Assembly (NCBI RefSeq): GCF_020171525.1
Contig: NZ_JAIVAI010000004.1
Location: forward strand, 1-64,000
Direction: 5' to 3'
Length of the DNA stretch: 64,000 bases
Origin: Halobacillus yeomjeoni
GTDB taxonomy: Bacteria > Bacillota > Bacilli > Bacillales > Halobacillaceae
A model generated the notes under the pieces. It ran no database searches. It had not been told where the DNA came from and saw nothing but the letters and a program-made list of their open reading frames with translations. Numbering within the stretch: position 1 is the stretch's first letter; every line of letters begins with the position of its first letter. The position numbers were made by a program, and so were the translations under genes. Shown here one piece after another: positions 7,655 to 16,859 of this stretch.

Positions 7655-9427
7655 ATGACAATTCAAAGAAAGTTGAGTATTATAACAGCTTCACTTTTCT
7701 TATTCATTACCCCTCTGGCCACATACGCTTCCGAGGGGCCGCTCTTATCGATAGGAAGTAAAGATGGAGGCATCGGAAACTCCACTCACTATACGGATTT
7801 AGCCCCTAATGTTTCTCTGGACCCAAAAGTGAATGATATCATTTACCCGCTTTTTGCTACTCCTGCTATAAAAGAAAAAGGGCAGACTCTTACAGTGAAA
7901 GTCGACACTCAAGGGAAAGAAGCGGCTGGCTGGAATGTAGAACTGAACCCGATAGACCAGTCTCCATTGAAAGAAACCCATACTTTGCCCGTTCAGGATA
8001 TTTCTTCAGGAACGTCTCACTGGAAAGACAGTTCCAAAATATATGAAGTAACCGTACAAATTCCCGAAGAAGTACCAGAAGAACTCTATGACCTCGAGGT
8101 AGAATACACAGCGAATGGACAAAGGAAAACTGATGAACAGCCTCATTCTGTTCAAGTTGTCGAACAGTTCAATAAAGATTTCGAGTTTCTACATTTGACC
8201 GATACCCATGTAGGGTCTCCAAGAAATCTCGGTAATCATGACGACACTTCTACAGTAGATCCCGGAAGAACGAAAGAAGCAGGGATGTGGACCCCGGATG
8301 AAGATAGCCGCTGGCTGTACCTGCAGAAAGCGATAAAGGAAGTGAATATGAAAAAGCCGGACTTTGTCGTTGTGACCGGAGATCTTATGTATGGTCAAAT
8401 GAATCCTCAGGAATATATCTACGAGTACGAGGAAACGTATCGAATGTTAAAAAAATTAGAAGTTCCTGTCTATCTCGTACCTGGAAACCATGACTATTAT
8501 GCTCAAGATGCCACACTTGCAGATGGAGCAAAATATTGGGAAAAATATTTTGGACCGCAGTACTTCTCTTTTGATTACGGCCCTTATGCCCATTTCATCG
8601 GGTATAACTCGTTCGATTGGCACAAATTCGACCGGAGTGGTCACGGAACAGTCTCCGTACCAACCTGGGGCGGTCAGATCCGACAAGAACAGTTGGACTG
8701 GGTAAAACAAGATTTGAAAGATAATGCAAAGAATGCACACCCGAACCAAATCAGAGGTTTGTTCTCTCACCATAATCCATTATGGAGAGACCGTGAAATT
8801 TGGCCAGAGGATGACCCTGATGTACAAAAATATTGGAAACAATACGATGAACAGCACAACCCACAAACTGCAGAAACTCTCGCTCTGGGTGAAAAGCTTG
8901 GAATCGAGTATGACCAACAATGGCATGGGGAGAATGCAAAAGAATTGATGGATATAATGGAACGTAATGATGTCGACCTCAGTCTGCACGGTCATACGCA
9001 CATCGATGACATTTCGAAGAAGAATGGAATTCTATATGCGACCACAACATCCATTGAGTTAAGCGGTAAACCATGGGCAGGCTTCCGTCCTTTCCAAGTC
9101 AACGATGGCAACATTCAAGATTATAATTATGAAGACCCTGACCGCTCTGTTCCTGTGTACCAGCATGGTGATACAGAAAGCGGAGTGATGTCACTTGAGT
9201 CTGATTATGAGAATGCCAATGACGGAACCGCTACGAGACAAACAATCCAAGTAACGAATCGATTGAAGAGAGAAATGACCCTGACCCTCCCTGCATATCT
9301 GGTCAAAGGGGATTACAGCGTATCCACTGGAAATGTTATTCAGGACCGATCATCTGGAGATAAGCAAGTGATAAAAGTGCAGGTGACCGTTCCTGCTGAA
9401 AGCTCAAAAGAAATCGTCATCAAATAA
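7655..9427 (+). CDS. exported calcineurin-like metallophosphoesterase
   Basis: A 590-residue secreted phosphoesterase. A signal peptide (residues 1 to about 25, ending TYA) precedes an N-terminal beta-rich domain. The catalytic domain carries all the metal-binding motifs: DTH at 183, GDLMYG near 243, GNHD at 277, SHHN near 370 and GHTH at 446. A small beta-domain closes the protein. It would hydrolyse a phosphomonoester or phosphodiester outside the cell; the substrate is unknown. The ATG at 7655 is chosen because AAAGGAGG lies eight bases upstream; a longer frame from 7598 would put 19 residues before the signal peptide. It is monocistronic with its own terminator. Confidence 0.92.
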   Translation: MTIQRKLSIITASLFLFITPLATYASEGPLLSIGSKDGGIGNSTHYTDLAPNVSLDPKVNDIIYPLFATPAIKEKGQTLTVKVDTQGKEAAGWNVELNPIDQSPLKETHTLPVQDISSGTSHWKDSSKIYEVTVQIPEEVPEELYDLEVEYTANGQRKTDEQPHSVQVVEQFNKDFEFLHLTDTHVGSPRNLGNHDDTSTVDPGRTKEAGMWTPDEDSRWLYLQKAIKEVNMKKPDFVVVTGDLMYGQMNPQEYIYEYEETYRMLKKLEVPVYLVPGNHDYYAQDATLADGAKYWEKYFGPQYFSFDYGPYAHFIGYNSFDWHKFDRSGHGTVSVPTWGGQIRQEQLDWVKQDLKDNAKNAHPNQIRGLFSHHNPLWRDREIWPEDDPDVQKYWKQYDEQHNPQTAETLALGEKLGIEYDQQWHGENAKELMDIMERNDVDLSLHGHTHIDDISKKNGILYATTTSIELSGKPWAGFRPFQVNDGNIQDYNYEDPDRSVPVYQHGDTESGVMSLESDYENANDGTATRQTIQVTNRLKREMTLTLPAYLVKGDYSVSTGNVIQDRSSGDKQVIKVQVTVPAESSKEIVIK

Positions 9428-9432
9428 ACCAC

Positions 9433-9468
9433 AAGCCCCCGACACCAACCGGCTCGGGGCTTTTCTTA
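9433..9468 (+). terminator. terminator of the phosphoesterase gene
   Basis: Inverted repeat AAGCCCC-GA / TC-GGGGCTT followed by TTTCTTATT, six bases after the stop codon. Confidence 0.85.
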
Positions 9469-9563
9469 TTTAAATCTATATGATCATAGCCACTAAACCT
9501 GACCATTTCCTTAACTGTTTTCATGAGCTTGATCAACACTAACCTTTGATAAAGGAAACAAGA

Positions 9564-9595
9564 AAGGGACGACATCCTTATAGGTGTCGTCCCTT
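9564..9595 (-). terminator. terminator of the phospholipase D-like gene
   Basis: Perfect 11-bp inverted repeat AAGGGACGACA / TGTCGTCCCTT with a 10-base loop and T-rich sequence on the minus strand, 63 bases after the stop codon at 9659. Confidence 0.7.
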
Positions 9596-9658
9596 CCTGT
9601 TGAAAGAACAGCAATCATTAAAAAAATAACTTGGCTTATCCTTCATATTTCAGGCTGG

Positions 9659-11617
9659 TTATTGAATACTCCCGCCAGCTGCATCGTAGCGTGCATTGAA
9701 CTCTTGTAAGAATTGATTGGTGATATCAGCATCATGGATGAACAGCATGTTTTCATCGTTGATATCATTTCCGTTCGTACTCCAATTTGTAGAGCCGACG
9801 ATGACAGTCGGATCACTAGTAGGATTTTCAGCATCAATCAACATCGTCTTACTATGCATCTTACGATCTTCATTGTCTTTGTATACAGGTGCTGGATTGT
9901 TCCACCTGACATTCGGGTTATTTTCGGAAGTTTGAGATGCTGTCCGACCAGTCATTTCGATCGCCGCAGACCACCATTGATTCCAGAAGCCTTCATCAAA
10001 GACACCTTTGACATCAAAACCTGTCAATGTCCCTTCCATGTCATTGTAGGAACCTTCCCATTTGTTCTTAAGCTCATTGACTAACGTCTGGTCGCTCCAA
10101 GCGAAAATAGTAAAGTAACTGCTGTAATCCGCTTCATTTTTTACGTATGTCGCCATTTTTCCTACTGCATCATCTCCAGCAGAGAAATAAACGTCAACTG
10201 TTTTTCCACCTACATTGACCGTATGTTGTGTATTATCGATTTTACGGCTGCCATAATTCGAAGCCACAGGGTCTGGTGTCATTCCAGCACTTCCCCACAT
10301 TTCATCAAATTCCGTCTTAAAAATAGAAGCTAAATCTGAACTGTTGATTTCTACGACGTGCTGGGTATTACCACCAAGAACGTCATTATTCATATTATCT
10401 TCAGTACCGTAAAGCCCTGTAACCGTAAAGTTCCAGCTTCCTGTGAACACCCACTTGCCATCAACGACAGCAAATTTGTTATGCATTTGATCATCAGGAG
10501 AGTAGTAACTATCCACATCTTTTTCCTCTGCATCTGCAAGCATATAGCCGGATTCTGTTCCACTTCCTACTGAAACCGTCACTTGGTTCATTCCGGTCGG
10601 TGTAGATGGCAGATTATATTGTTGACGGAGAGTTTGGTCTTCTACGGCAAACATGATCGAGTCTGAGAATACCTCGACATCGTCAGCCGTACCGATCGTT
10701 CCATCCTGTCCGCGAACCAGCTGTTCCATATACAACCTCATTGTTTGATAACGCTCCGTATAGTGTGGATCACTCGAGTCTTTCGCATCTGCGATGACTC
10801 TTACATCCACCCCTTGAGCTGCTTTAGCTGCAAGAGCATCAATCACACCTGGTAAGTTGATTTCATACGTGGCAAAATCAATAGACGTCGTCGCACTGTT
10901 GATTCGTTCAATCAAACGATCTTCTAAATTTACATTGTAGTTAGCTTTGTTTCCTGTTGTAGCATATTGATCGTAGGCACATTTATTAAAGTAAACATTA
11001 ATTGCATCAGGAGCATCTGAAACATTGTTCAACTGCTCGGTACTTGTTGAACACCCATTGGACGTGGTCGTGCCCGCAGCTTTTGGAGTGCCTGCCCCTC
11101 CTGAATAAGAATCAGTTGCCGTAGCCCAATTAGATGCTGTTGTCCCATCGACGCCCGGGTCCACACGTTCCATCGTCGCTTTCGTATCATTGTCTCCAGC
11201 ATACCAGCTGTCTACGGAATCTATTAACGTACTTCCTGCATCCTTAAGCTCAAGGATTTCTCCTGAATTTGAAAGAGATCCAGAATAAATCAAATCCGCA
11301 GCTGTTCCTGATACGGTTGAGTCATCTGTACGCTCTAACAGGTAATAACCATTAGCAGGAATTGTGCCTGTCAGATTGATGGCAGGAGATCCATCTGCCG
11401 CATTTAATGTCCATCCATCCAAAGTAATCGTTGATCCTGTAGGGTTATGTAATTCAATCCATTCATCATTATAGCTTGTCGTTGTTCCCATCCAAGCTAC
11501 TTCGTTGATGACAACATCATGTTTCGTCGCTGCATGAGATGTTTCATTTGGTGAATAAAAAGAAACATTCAGCATGATAATCGTGAGCAATACTACAAAA
11601 ACATTTTTCAGTTTCAT
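9659..11617 (-). CDS. secreted lamin-tail domain / phospholipase D-like protein
   Basis: A 652-residue exported protein. A signal peptide (about 1-30) is followed by a lamin-tail domain (about 35-145; NEVAWMGT, DEWIELHNPTG, GWTL, GYYLLERTDD). Two PLD catalytic motifs follow: HNKFAVVD at about 379 and HSKTMLID at about 588, each with a downstream GSxNW/GSWN. Proteins of this make-up are phosphodiesterases; lamin-tail domains are often found in extracellular nucleases, so DNA or phospholipid is the likely substrate. The start is the ATG at 11617, eleven bases after AAGGAG; an upstream GTG would sit on the Shine-Dalgarno itself. Confidence 0.9.
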   Translation of the reverse strand: MKLKNVFVVLLTIIMLNVSFYSPNETSHAATKHDVVINEVAWMGTTTSYNDEWIELHNPTGSTITLDGWTLNAADGSPAINLTGTIPANGYYLLERTDDSTVSGTAADLIYSGSLSNSGEILELKDAGSTLIDSVDSWYAGDNDTKATMERVDPGVDGTTASNWATATDSYSGGAGTPKAAGTTTSNGCSTSTEQLNNVSDAPDAINVYFNKCAYDQYATTGNKANYNVNLEDRLIERINSATTSIDFATYEINLPGVIDALAAKAAQGVDVRVIADAKDSSDPHYTERYQTMRLYMEQLVRGQDGTIGTADDVEVFSDSIMFAVEDQTLRQQYNLPSTPTGMNQVTVSVGSGTESGYMLADAEEKDVDSYYSPDDQMHNKFAVVDGKWVFTGSWNFTVTGLYGTEDNMNNDVLGGNTQHVVEINSSDLASIFKTEFDEMWGSAGMTPDPVASNYGSRKIDNTQHTVNVGGKTVDVYFSAGDDAVGKMATYVKNEADYSSYFTIFAWSDQTLVNELKNKWEGSYNDMEGTLTGFDVKGVFDEGFWNQWWSAAIEMTGRTASQTSENNPNVRWNNPAPVYKDNEDRKMHSKTMLIDAENPTSDPTVIVGSTNWSTNGNDINDENMLFIHDADITNQFLQEFNARYDAAGGSIQ

Positions 11618-11788
11618 GAGGTCAATCACTCCTTATGTATGATGGGTGTTACACACTTAAACCTATCACATAGAAAGAGTGATTTTTCAAAAATTAATAA
11701 ATCTTTACGAAAAAGGAGACAAAACGATCAGTATATGGAAAATTTTAATGAAATTTCGGGACTTTTACTTTTGTAAAACCTACTAAAG

Positions 11789-12442
11789 TCATATCCAATA
11801 TGTGCGGATCAGATTCAGTCCATCGTATCCGAATTTACATCCAAAACCTATCAAAACGATACTTGCGACACTGTTGATACTTTTCAGTACGAAGGGGTTG
11901 GCGAGAAAGCGGCCAAAGTGCATAGTGAATGCTAAATTGATGTTCCACAAGCCTATCCCTACAAACACCAATGAACTGACTAAGAAAGAATGAAATAAGT
12001 TTTCTTCTTGAAAAGCTCCGCTAAGGACAGACCCATAAATGCCAACCCAAAATAGAATGTTCATAGGATTGGTCCCCGCTATAAGAAACCCTTTCATGAA
12101 TGACCCCAACCTCATTCTAGTCTCAGAAGGCAGCCGCTCTGTCTTTCTCTCCTCTACCTTTAATTGATCGGTACGAAGGCTTGTCCACCCTGTCTGAATT
12201 AAAATTATGCACCCTAAGAGCATTAATGTAATTTTCACCCATGTCCAAGTCAAAACCGTTGAGATACCTGTAAACATCGCACCCATCAATACTAAATCAG
12301 AAGACATCCCGCCCAGACCGACGAAAAGTGCAGGCCAAAATCCAAAAGCCAGTCCTCTTTTGATGATTTCGACATTGATTGGCCCTACTGGAGCAGCAAT
12401 GGATAACCCGAGAACAATATATCCCGCAATGGTAGCGAACAT
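11789..12442 (-). CDS. LysE/RhtB family amino acid exporter
   Basis: A 217-residue membrane protein with the LysE-family layout of six hydrophobic helices and the N-terminal signature GLSIAAPVGPINVE. It would export an amino acid; the substrate cannot be assigned. AAGGGGGAG lies five bases before the ATG. The gene stands alone, with a repeat element (12552-12782) upstream. Confidence 0.9.
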   Translation of the reverse strand: MFATIAGYIVLGLSIAAPVGPINVEIIKRGLAFGFWPALFVGLGGMSSDLVLMGAMFTGISTVLTWTWVKITLMLLGCIILIQTGWTSLRTDQLKVEERKTERLPSETRMRLGSFMKGFLIAGTNPMNILFWVGIYGSVLSGAFQEENLFHSFLVSSLVFVGIGLWNINLAFTMHFGRFLANPFVLKSINSVASIVLIGFGCKFGYDGLNLIRTYWI

Positions 12443-12551
12443 CGAGCTCCCCCTTTTCTGAACACTTCTTTAAATATTACATGTGAAAAAGAGGTGGGTT
12501 AGAACTACAATCTCTTAATCTTTGAGTACTTTCTTTTACTTCATTTCTCTT

Positions 12552-12782
12552 GGCTCTGTTAAAATCTATTGTTGATATTTAAACGATTTCTTACTAGTTC
12601 ACATGTCTGAGTTGTGATTTCCGTCCGTTCTTTACTAGGAGTATGGGAAGGCGTCAGCCTGAGGAGACTCACGGTACCCCACGGAAAGCGAGTCATTCTA
12701 GAAGGCCGCTTCACACTAATTCTTCTACGGAAATAGTTGTGAGCTCACAAGTAAAATAACAACCTTAAAGATAAACGGAGCC
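12552..12782. repeat. intergenic repeat, copy C
   Basis: About 231 bp bounded by GGCTCTGTTAAAA on the left and ATAAACGGAGCC on the right, imperfect inverted ends. Internally it shares TTGTTGATAT near the left end, CTCACGGTACCCCACGGAAA in the middle and AAGTAAAATAACAAC near the right end with copy D. No coding capacity. Confidence 0.75.
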
Positions 12783-12881
12783 TTCCTCGTAATAATACCT
12801 ATTTCCGAGTAAGGTTCAGTTATTGCTGATGGGATACAAATAGCTGCTATCACCTGAAGCAGCACGCTTCTCTAAGTACAC

Positions 12882-12907
12882 AAAAAAGACCACCTGAACA
12901 GGTGGTC
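12882..12907 (-). terminator. terminator of the cupredoxin gene
   Basis: Perfect inverted repeat GACCACCTG / CAGGTGGTC with a 2-base loop (9-bp arms) directly after the stop codon, followed by six T on the minus strand. Confidence 0.9.
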
Positions 12908-13366
12908 TCAGTCCACGACAAAATAAGCAATCATCGGGCCTTCATCTTGGATACTTCCATGCGTGTGACATACCAATTGATATATGCCTTCTTTTTCAAA
13001 CTTCACATCAATGACGGTTTCTTTTCCTTGCTTAACGACCCCTTGGATGTCTGTACCTTCGATTTCAAAAGGGTGTTCTTTCCCATTGACGCCATAAATG
13101 CTCAATTGGATCGGTTCCCCTTCTTCGACAAAGATAGTACTTGGATCCCATCGATAGGATTCGATGGAGTCACCTTCTACCGTTTCAGCCTTGAACTCTC
13201 CAGTTACAAGGTGAATTTTACGAGGATCCTTGGATATAAGCGATTCGGTTGATGTTGCGACAGCTGCTGTCCAAAAATAGCTCCCGATAAAATAAGCCAT
13301 CAATGCCAGACAAACAGCTCCAAAAATCCACCCGACTTTCTTAGCTGATATGATCCATGCGTCCAC
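12908..13366 (-). CDS. membrane-anchored cupredoxin-domain protein
   Basis: A 152-residue protein with one N-terminal hydrophobic helix (about 11-31) and a C-terminal cupredoxin fold. Candidate copper ligands are H98 (KEHPFEI), C133 and H136 (CHTHG) and M145: a type 1, single-cysteine site, not the two-cysteine CuA site of oxidase subunit II. It would face outward and carry electrons or bind copper. The start is taken as GTG at 13366 because AGGAGG lies seven bases upstream. The in-frame ATG two codons earlier abuts the Shine-Dalgarno, and the longest frame (13393) includes it. The redox partner is unknown. Confidence 0.8.
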   Translation of the reverse strand: MDAWIISAKKVGWIFGAVCLALMAYFIGSYFWTAAVATSTESLISKDPRKIHLVTGEFKAETVEGDSIESYRWDPSTIFVEEGEPIQLSIYGVNGKEHPFEIEGTDIQGVVKQGKETVIDVKFEKEGIYQLVCHTHGSIQDEGPMIAYFVVD

Positions 13367-13449
13367 CCGCATCCCTCCTGTAAGCTTGTACAATCATGTA
13401 TATGCATACAAGCTGAAAAAAGTCGTCTGCGGTTGAACTTAGAGAATTT

Positions 13450-14340
13450 TCACTTCGAGTTAGAGTAAAATGAACGAGGAACTGGTGATTCAAACCGCAG
13501 GACCTTTCCACTCTTAGGGTGTACGAATGTCAGTATTTGAGCATGTAGACCTAAACGCTTTAGTGGATTCGTATTTGCTCCATACTTTTTATCTCCCACT
13601 ATGGGGTGGCCTATATCTTCCATATGGACACGAATTTGATTTTTTCGGCCGGTTTCTAATTGAACCTCCAGTAAAGTGTATTTTCCGTTACTTTGTATCA
13701 CTTTATAGTGAGTGACCGCTTTCTGACCACCCTTCGGATTTTGACTTGATATCATTTTCAACGTCTTGCTCTCCCGAAGAAATGATTCGATCGACCCCTG
13801 TCTTTTCTTCACCGATCCTTCCACTAATGCCACATAAGTACGCTCTTTCACAACTTTTTTCCATGCTTTTTGAAGCGTGTTTTTAACATCTTCACTTTTC
13901 GCAAACATCATCACACCCGAAGTGTCACGATCCAACCGGTGTACGATGTAAATCCGATTGTTCGGATTTTTACTTTTGACATAGTTCATTAACTGACGGT
14001 GGGCAGTCAATTGTTTCTCCTTATGGGAAGCTATGGACAGCAGCCCGGAACTTTTCTCAATGACAATAATATGATCGTCCTCATGAAGAATTTCCAGTCC
14101 GTGGAGAGTTGAAGTTCTTTTAGCTACCTTATTTTTGACTATTTGGATCTTTTGGCCCGGATGTACCTCCAGGTTATGCCGGGTTTGCACTTCATCATCC
14201 ACAATGACTTGCCCACGTTTCAAAATGGATTTCACAGAATTCCGACCCGTTTCTGGTAATGATTGAATGAGAAATGGTAATAGCTGAGACGTTTCTTTGA
14301 CGAGCAAGTGCTGCGGTTTCTTGTTGTTTTTACGTGGCAT
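13450..14340 (-). CDS. RluA-family RNA pseudouridine synthase
   Basis: A 296-residue pseudouridine synthase. An S4-like RNA-binding segment (about 31-70) precedes the catalytic domain with HRLDRDTSG at 134-142; Asp137 is the expected nucleophile. It isomerises uridine in rRNA or tRNA; the target site cannot be predicted. GGGGG lies eight bases upstream of the ATG. The gene is single. Confidence 0.93.
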   Translation of the reverse strand: MPRKNNKKPQHLLVKETSQLLPFLIQSLPETGRNSVKSILKRGQVIVDDEVQTRHNLEVHPGQKIQIVKNKVAKRTSTLHGLEILHEDDHIIVIEKSSGLLSIASHKEKQLTAHRQLMNYVKSKNPNNRIYIVHRLDRDTSGVMMFAKSEDVKNTLQKAWKKVVKERTYVALVEGSVKKRQGSIESFLRESKTLKMISSQNPKGGQKAVTHYKVIQSNGKYTLLEVQLETGRKNQIRVHMEDIGHPIVGDKKYGANTNPLKRLGLHAQILTFVHPKSGKVLRFESPVPRSFYSNSK

Positions 14341-14397
14341 GATTTTTCCCCCGTTACACAGTTTTCATTAAGTTTACCACGCGTAACGAAAGAAAAC

Positions 14398-14430
14398 TTA
14401 AAAAAAGAGCAACTCATATGAGCTGCTCTT
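14398..14430 (-). terminator. terminator of the haloperoxidase/PAP2 gene
   Basis: Imperfect inverted repeat around AAGAGCA-(G/A)CTCATATGAG-TGCTCTT followed by a run of T on the minus strand, a few bases after the stop at 14435. Confidence 0.85.
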
Positions 14431-14434
14431 CACT

Positions 14435-15343
14435 TTATTTGAACCAATCCAACTCTAACCAGTCGACATAAGATGAAGATTCACTCTTCTCTTTATGGTC
14501 ACCTAGCAGAAGTGAATTACACTTCTGATTAAAATCAAATGGGATTGCTTGTTCGTAGTTCACTGGTATGATGTCTGCATCTCTATATTTGGTGAACGGA
14601 GTATCCAGTGAACGTCCTCCCACTCTGTCTTTTCTCAATTCATCCACGACTATTCCACCGATCTGCCGTCCCAGACGAAGACCTTCATCATTATCTACCG
14701 GGTAATGGACACCAGCATATAAGCGGGATTTGGCATTTTCCTCTGCTAGCTGATGGAGTTTATCTCGTTCAGCGGGGAAAAAGTAACTTAAAATGACTTC
14801 TGCCGCTCCAGAGATCGTGGCGTGACCTGAAGGATAGGAAGGGTGATTCGGTGTACAAATAACCGTTGCCAACTCTTGATCGAGTTGATTTGGTCTTGGC
14901 ACGAGCCATCTATACTTCAGTGTCCAACAGACCACAAATGCATCATTCATACCACTATATAAAACTCCCAGTATTCTCGCTGCCCGAGGTGCCTCCACTC
15001 CATACGTATCAATCAATCGATCGGCTATTGGTGTCCATTGTTTTGATGCAGGGCCATCCCCCCAATATTTGGCGATAAGGATTTGTCTTTCAGTCAAATG
15101 AGCAAGTGTTTTCTTGACCTTTTTCAATTCTTTATACCAATCGATGGTTTCAGGGTGTTTGATCGCCAGACGGATTGCACTGCCATCCAATGTTTCAAAA
15201 CCATATCTTCGACTATGTCTAATGAAATACGTTTTCCAATGGGATGCTTCCGGTTCTACGCCTCCACTGATCGTCGGTGGATTTTTCTCACCTGCATAGG
15301 GAAGTGACGTCCACAAAGGATAACTTCTTTTCTTTGAAGACAT
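14435..15343 (-). CDS. vanadium haloperoxidase-like / PAP2-family protein
   Basis: A 302-residue protein of the PAP2 / vanadium-dependent haloperoxidase superfamily. The signature motifs are present: YPSGHA near residue 185 and SRLYAGVHYPVDND near 225, which hold the phosphate- or vanadate-binding His and Arg residues. It may be an acid phosphatase or a haloperoxidase. The longest frame starts at 15472, but AAAGGAGG seven bases before the ATG at 15343 decides the start. No signal peptide is evident at this start. Confidence 0.82.
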   Translation of the reverse strand: MSSKKRSYPLWTSLPYAGEKNPPTISGGVEPEASHWKTYFIRHSRRYGFETLDGSAIRLAIKHPETIDWYKELKKVKKTLAHLTERQILIAKYWGDGPASKQWTPIADRLIDTYGVEAPRAARILGVLYSGMNDAFVVCWTLKYRWLVPRPNQLDQELATVICTPNHPSYPSGHATISGAAEVILSYFFPAERDKLHQLAEENAKSRLYAGVHYPVDNDEGLRLGRQIGGIVVDELRKDRVGGRSLDTPFTKYRDADIIPVNYEQAIPFDFNQKCNSLLLGDHKEKSESSSYVDWLELDWFK

Positions 15344-15401
15344 CGTCTCACCTCCTTTTTTATAAACTATGACTGGAGCCCTGAGGGAGTGTATAAGAAA
15401 A

Positions 15402-15438
15402 CAAAAAAAGTACTCTGCTAAAAGAGGCAGAGTACTTT
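15402..15438 (-). terminator. terminator of the FAD oxidoreductase gene
   Basis: Perfect 10-bp inverted repeat AGTACTCTGC / GCAGAGTACT with an 8-base loop, followed on the minus strand by a run of T. Confidence 0.85.
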
Positions 15439-15476
15439 CATTCAAAATATAGATGATGTTTAATATCAGCACACCA

Positions 15477-16703
15477 TCACTTATATAACTTTTTCATCTT
15501 CATAGGTCGATGCGGTAAGTAAAGAGACAGATCGTCATTCTCACCTACAATGCTGTCTCTTATGATTTTTGCCAGTAACATGTTGTACACAGTCCCATTA
15601 TCTCCATATCCTAAAAGGAAGTAACTGTTCGGATATTCCTTGTAGCTTCCAATCATCGGAAGTCCATCGACCATTCCCCCGTAAAAAGCTGCCGCAAAAA
15701 ATTCAGGCTCTACAGTTATATCCGGGAAGCGGGCATTCAACTCTTTGACTAACAAGTCACGTTTGTGAATCATTTTTTGATCCCGCTCTTCTGCATCGTC
15801 AATGGTTTCATCCAGTCCTCCTATGATAATGCGGTTATCCGGAGTCGTTCGCATATAAATGTATGGACGCGCCGTCTCCCATAATAACGTTTGCTTATAC
15901 CACCCCGTGAAAGAAGCCACCGGAGCGGTTGTCATCGTATAAGTGCTTTCAAAACGTGCCTTTTTCTCTGTTTTTATTTCCATACATTCATAACCTGCAG
16001 CATAGACGACGGTTTTAGCATGGATGGAATGACCAGTATTCGTGCGGATGACCGGTTGTTGATTTTCGTAATGCTCACCGACCATTCCGGTGTGCTCGTA
16101 CACCTTCACCCCTCTTTTGTGAACATACGAAAATAATCCATGGGTAAATACATAGGGGTTCATCTCTGCATCATTCTTTGAATAAATGGCTCCAAGCCTT
16201 GAAAAAGAATAATGATTTCGAATCCATTTCTCAGACACCCATTCCACCGGCGCCCCTCTTTCCTGAAGCCATCGGCATTCTTTCTGCAGCGATTCTAAGT
16301 CTTTCTGTTCACTGACATAATACAGTGTATCCCTTCTCGTAAAGTCCGCATCAAAAGCAATCTCTTGAGAAGCCTTTTCAATTTCATCAATTGCGTGCTG
16401 ACACAACTGCAGATGTCTGGTGATATAATCATCTCCGAAACTATGGATGAGATCTGTAAACATTTTATCCCCAGAGTACTGGAGTAAACACGTATTTGTC
16501 GCTGAACTCCCGAGTCCAATGATTTCTTTTTCAATGACCACTACCTCGAGACCTGTATCGGCAAGATAATAGGCACTTTGAGCTCCTGCTGTTCCACCTC
16601 CTACAATCAACACATCACAGGATATATCTTTATCTAAAGGTGAATACTTCGGTGCATCTTTGAATGTAGATGGCCAATAATAACTTCCGGATTGAACATC
16701 CAT
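15477..16703 (-). CDS. FAD-dependent oxidoreductase (DAO family)
   Basis: A 408-residue flavoprotein. The dinucleotide-binding motif VGGGTAGAQSAYYLADTG begins at about residue 34, followed by the acidic end of strand 2 (VVIEKE), as in the D-amino-acid oxidase / glycine oxidase family. The C-terminal part (GGLDETIDDAE, LLGYGDNGTVYN) also fits. The family oxidises amines or amino acids; the substrate is unknown. The start at 16703 (MDVQSG) is chosen for the GGGGGG ten bases upstream; a longer frame begins at 16754. Confidence 0.85.
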   Translation of the reverse strand: MDVQSGSYYWPSTFKDAPKYSPLDKDISCDVLIVGGGTAGAQSAYYLADTGLEVVVIEKEIIGLGSSATNTCLLQYSGDKMFTDLIHSFGDDYITRHLQLCQHAIDEIEKASQEIAFDADFTRRDTLYYVSEQKDLESLQKECRWLQERGAPVEWVSEKWIRNHYSFSRLGAIYSKNDAEMNPYVFTHGLFSYVHKRGVKVYEHTGMVGEHYENQQPVIRTNTGHSIHAKTVVYAAGYECMEIKTEKKARFESTYTMTTAPVASFTGWYKQTLLWETARPYIYMRTTPDNRIIIGGLDETIDDAEERDQKMIHKRDLLVKELNARFPDITVEPEFFAAAFYGGMVDGLPMIGSYKEYPNSYFLLGYGDNGTVYNMLLAKIIRDSIVGENDDLSLYLPHRPMKMKKLYK

Positions 16704-16830
16704 GGCATCGCTGCCCCCCTTTTCCTTACTTTTCTTTAGTATGGGGCTATTCACGATAAGATATGTTTTTAACAGCGTTTATCTCTTAAAATTCATCTTC
16801 AGAGGGGAGGAAAAGATAATTCAAAGCACA

Positions 16831-16859
16831 CAAAAAAAGCAGGCATGTTATGCCTGCTT
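16831..16859 (-). terminator. terminator of the Gfo/Idh/MocA oxidoreductase gene
   Basis: Perfect 10-bp inverted repeat AAGCAGGCAT / ATGCCTGCTT with a 3-base loop and a T-run on the minus strand. The stop codon lies inside the hairpin. Confidence 0.88.

Larger units (their letters stand above)
12443..12907. other. gene-free stretch holding a repeat and a terminator
   Basis: The 465 bases between the LysE-family gene and the cupredoxin gene hold repeat copy C (12552-12782), about 100 bases without clear features, and the cupredoxin terminator. No reading frame with a ribosome binding site was seen. Confidence 0.6.
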
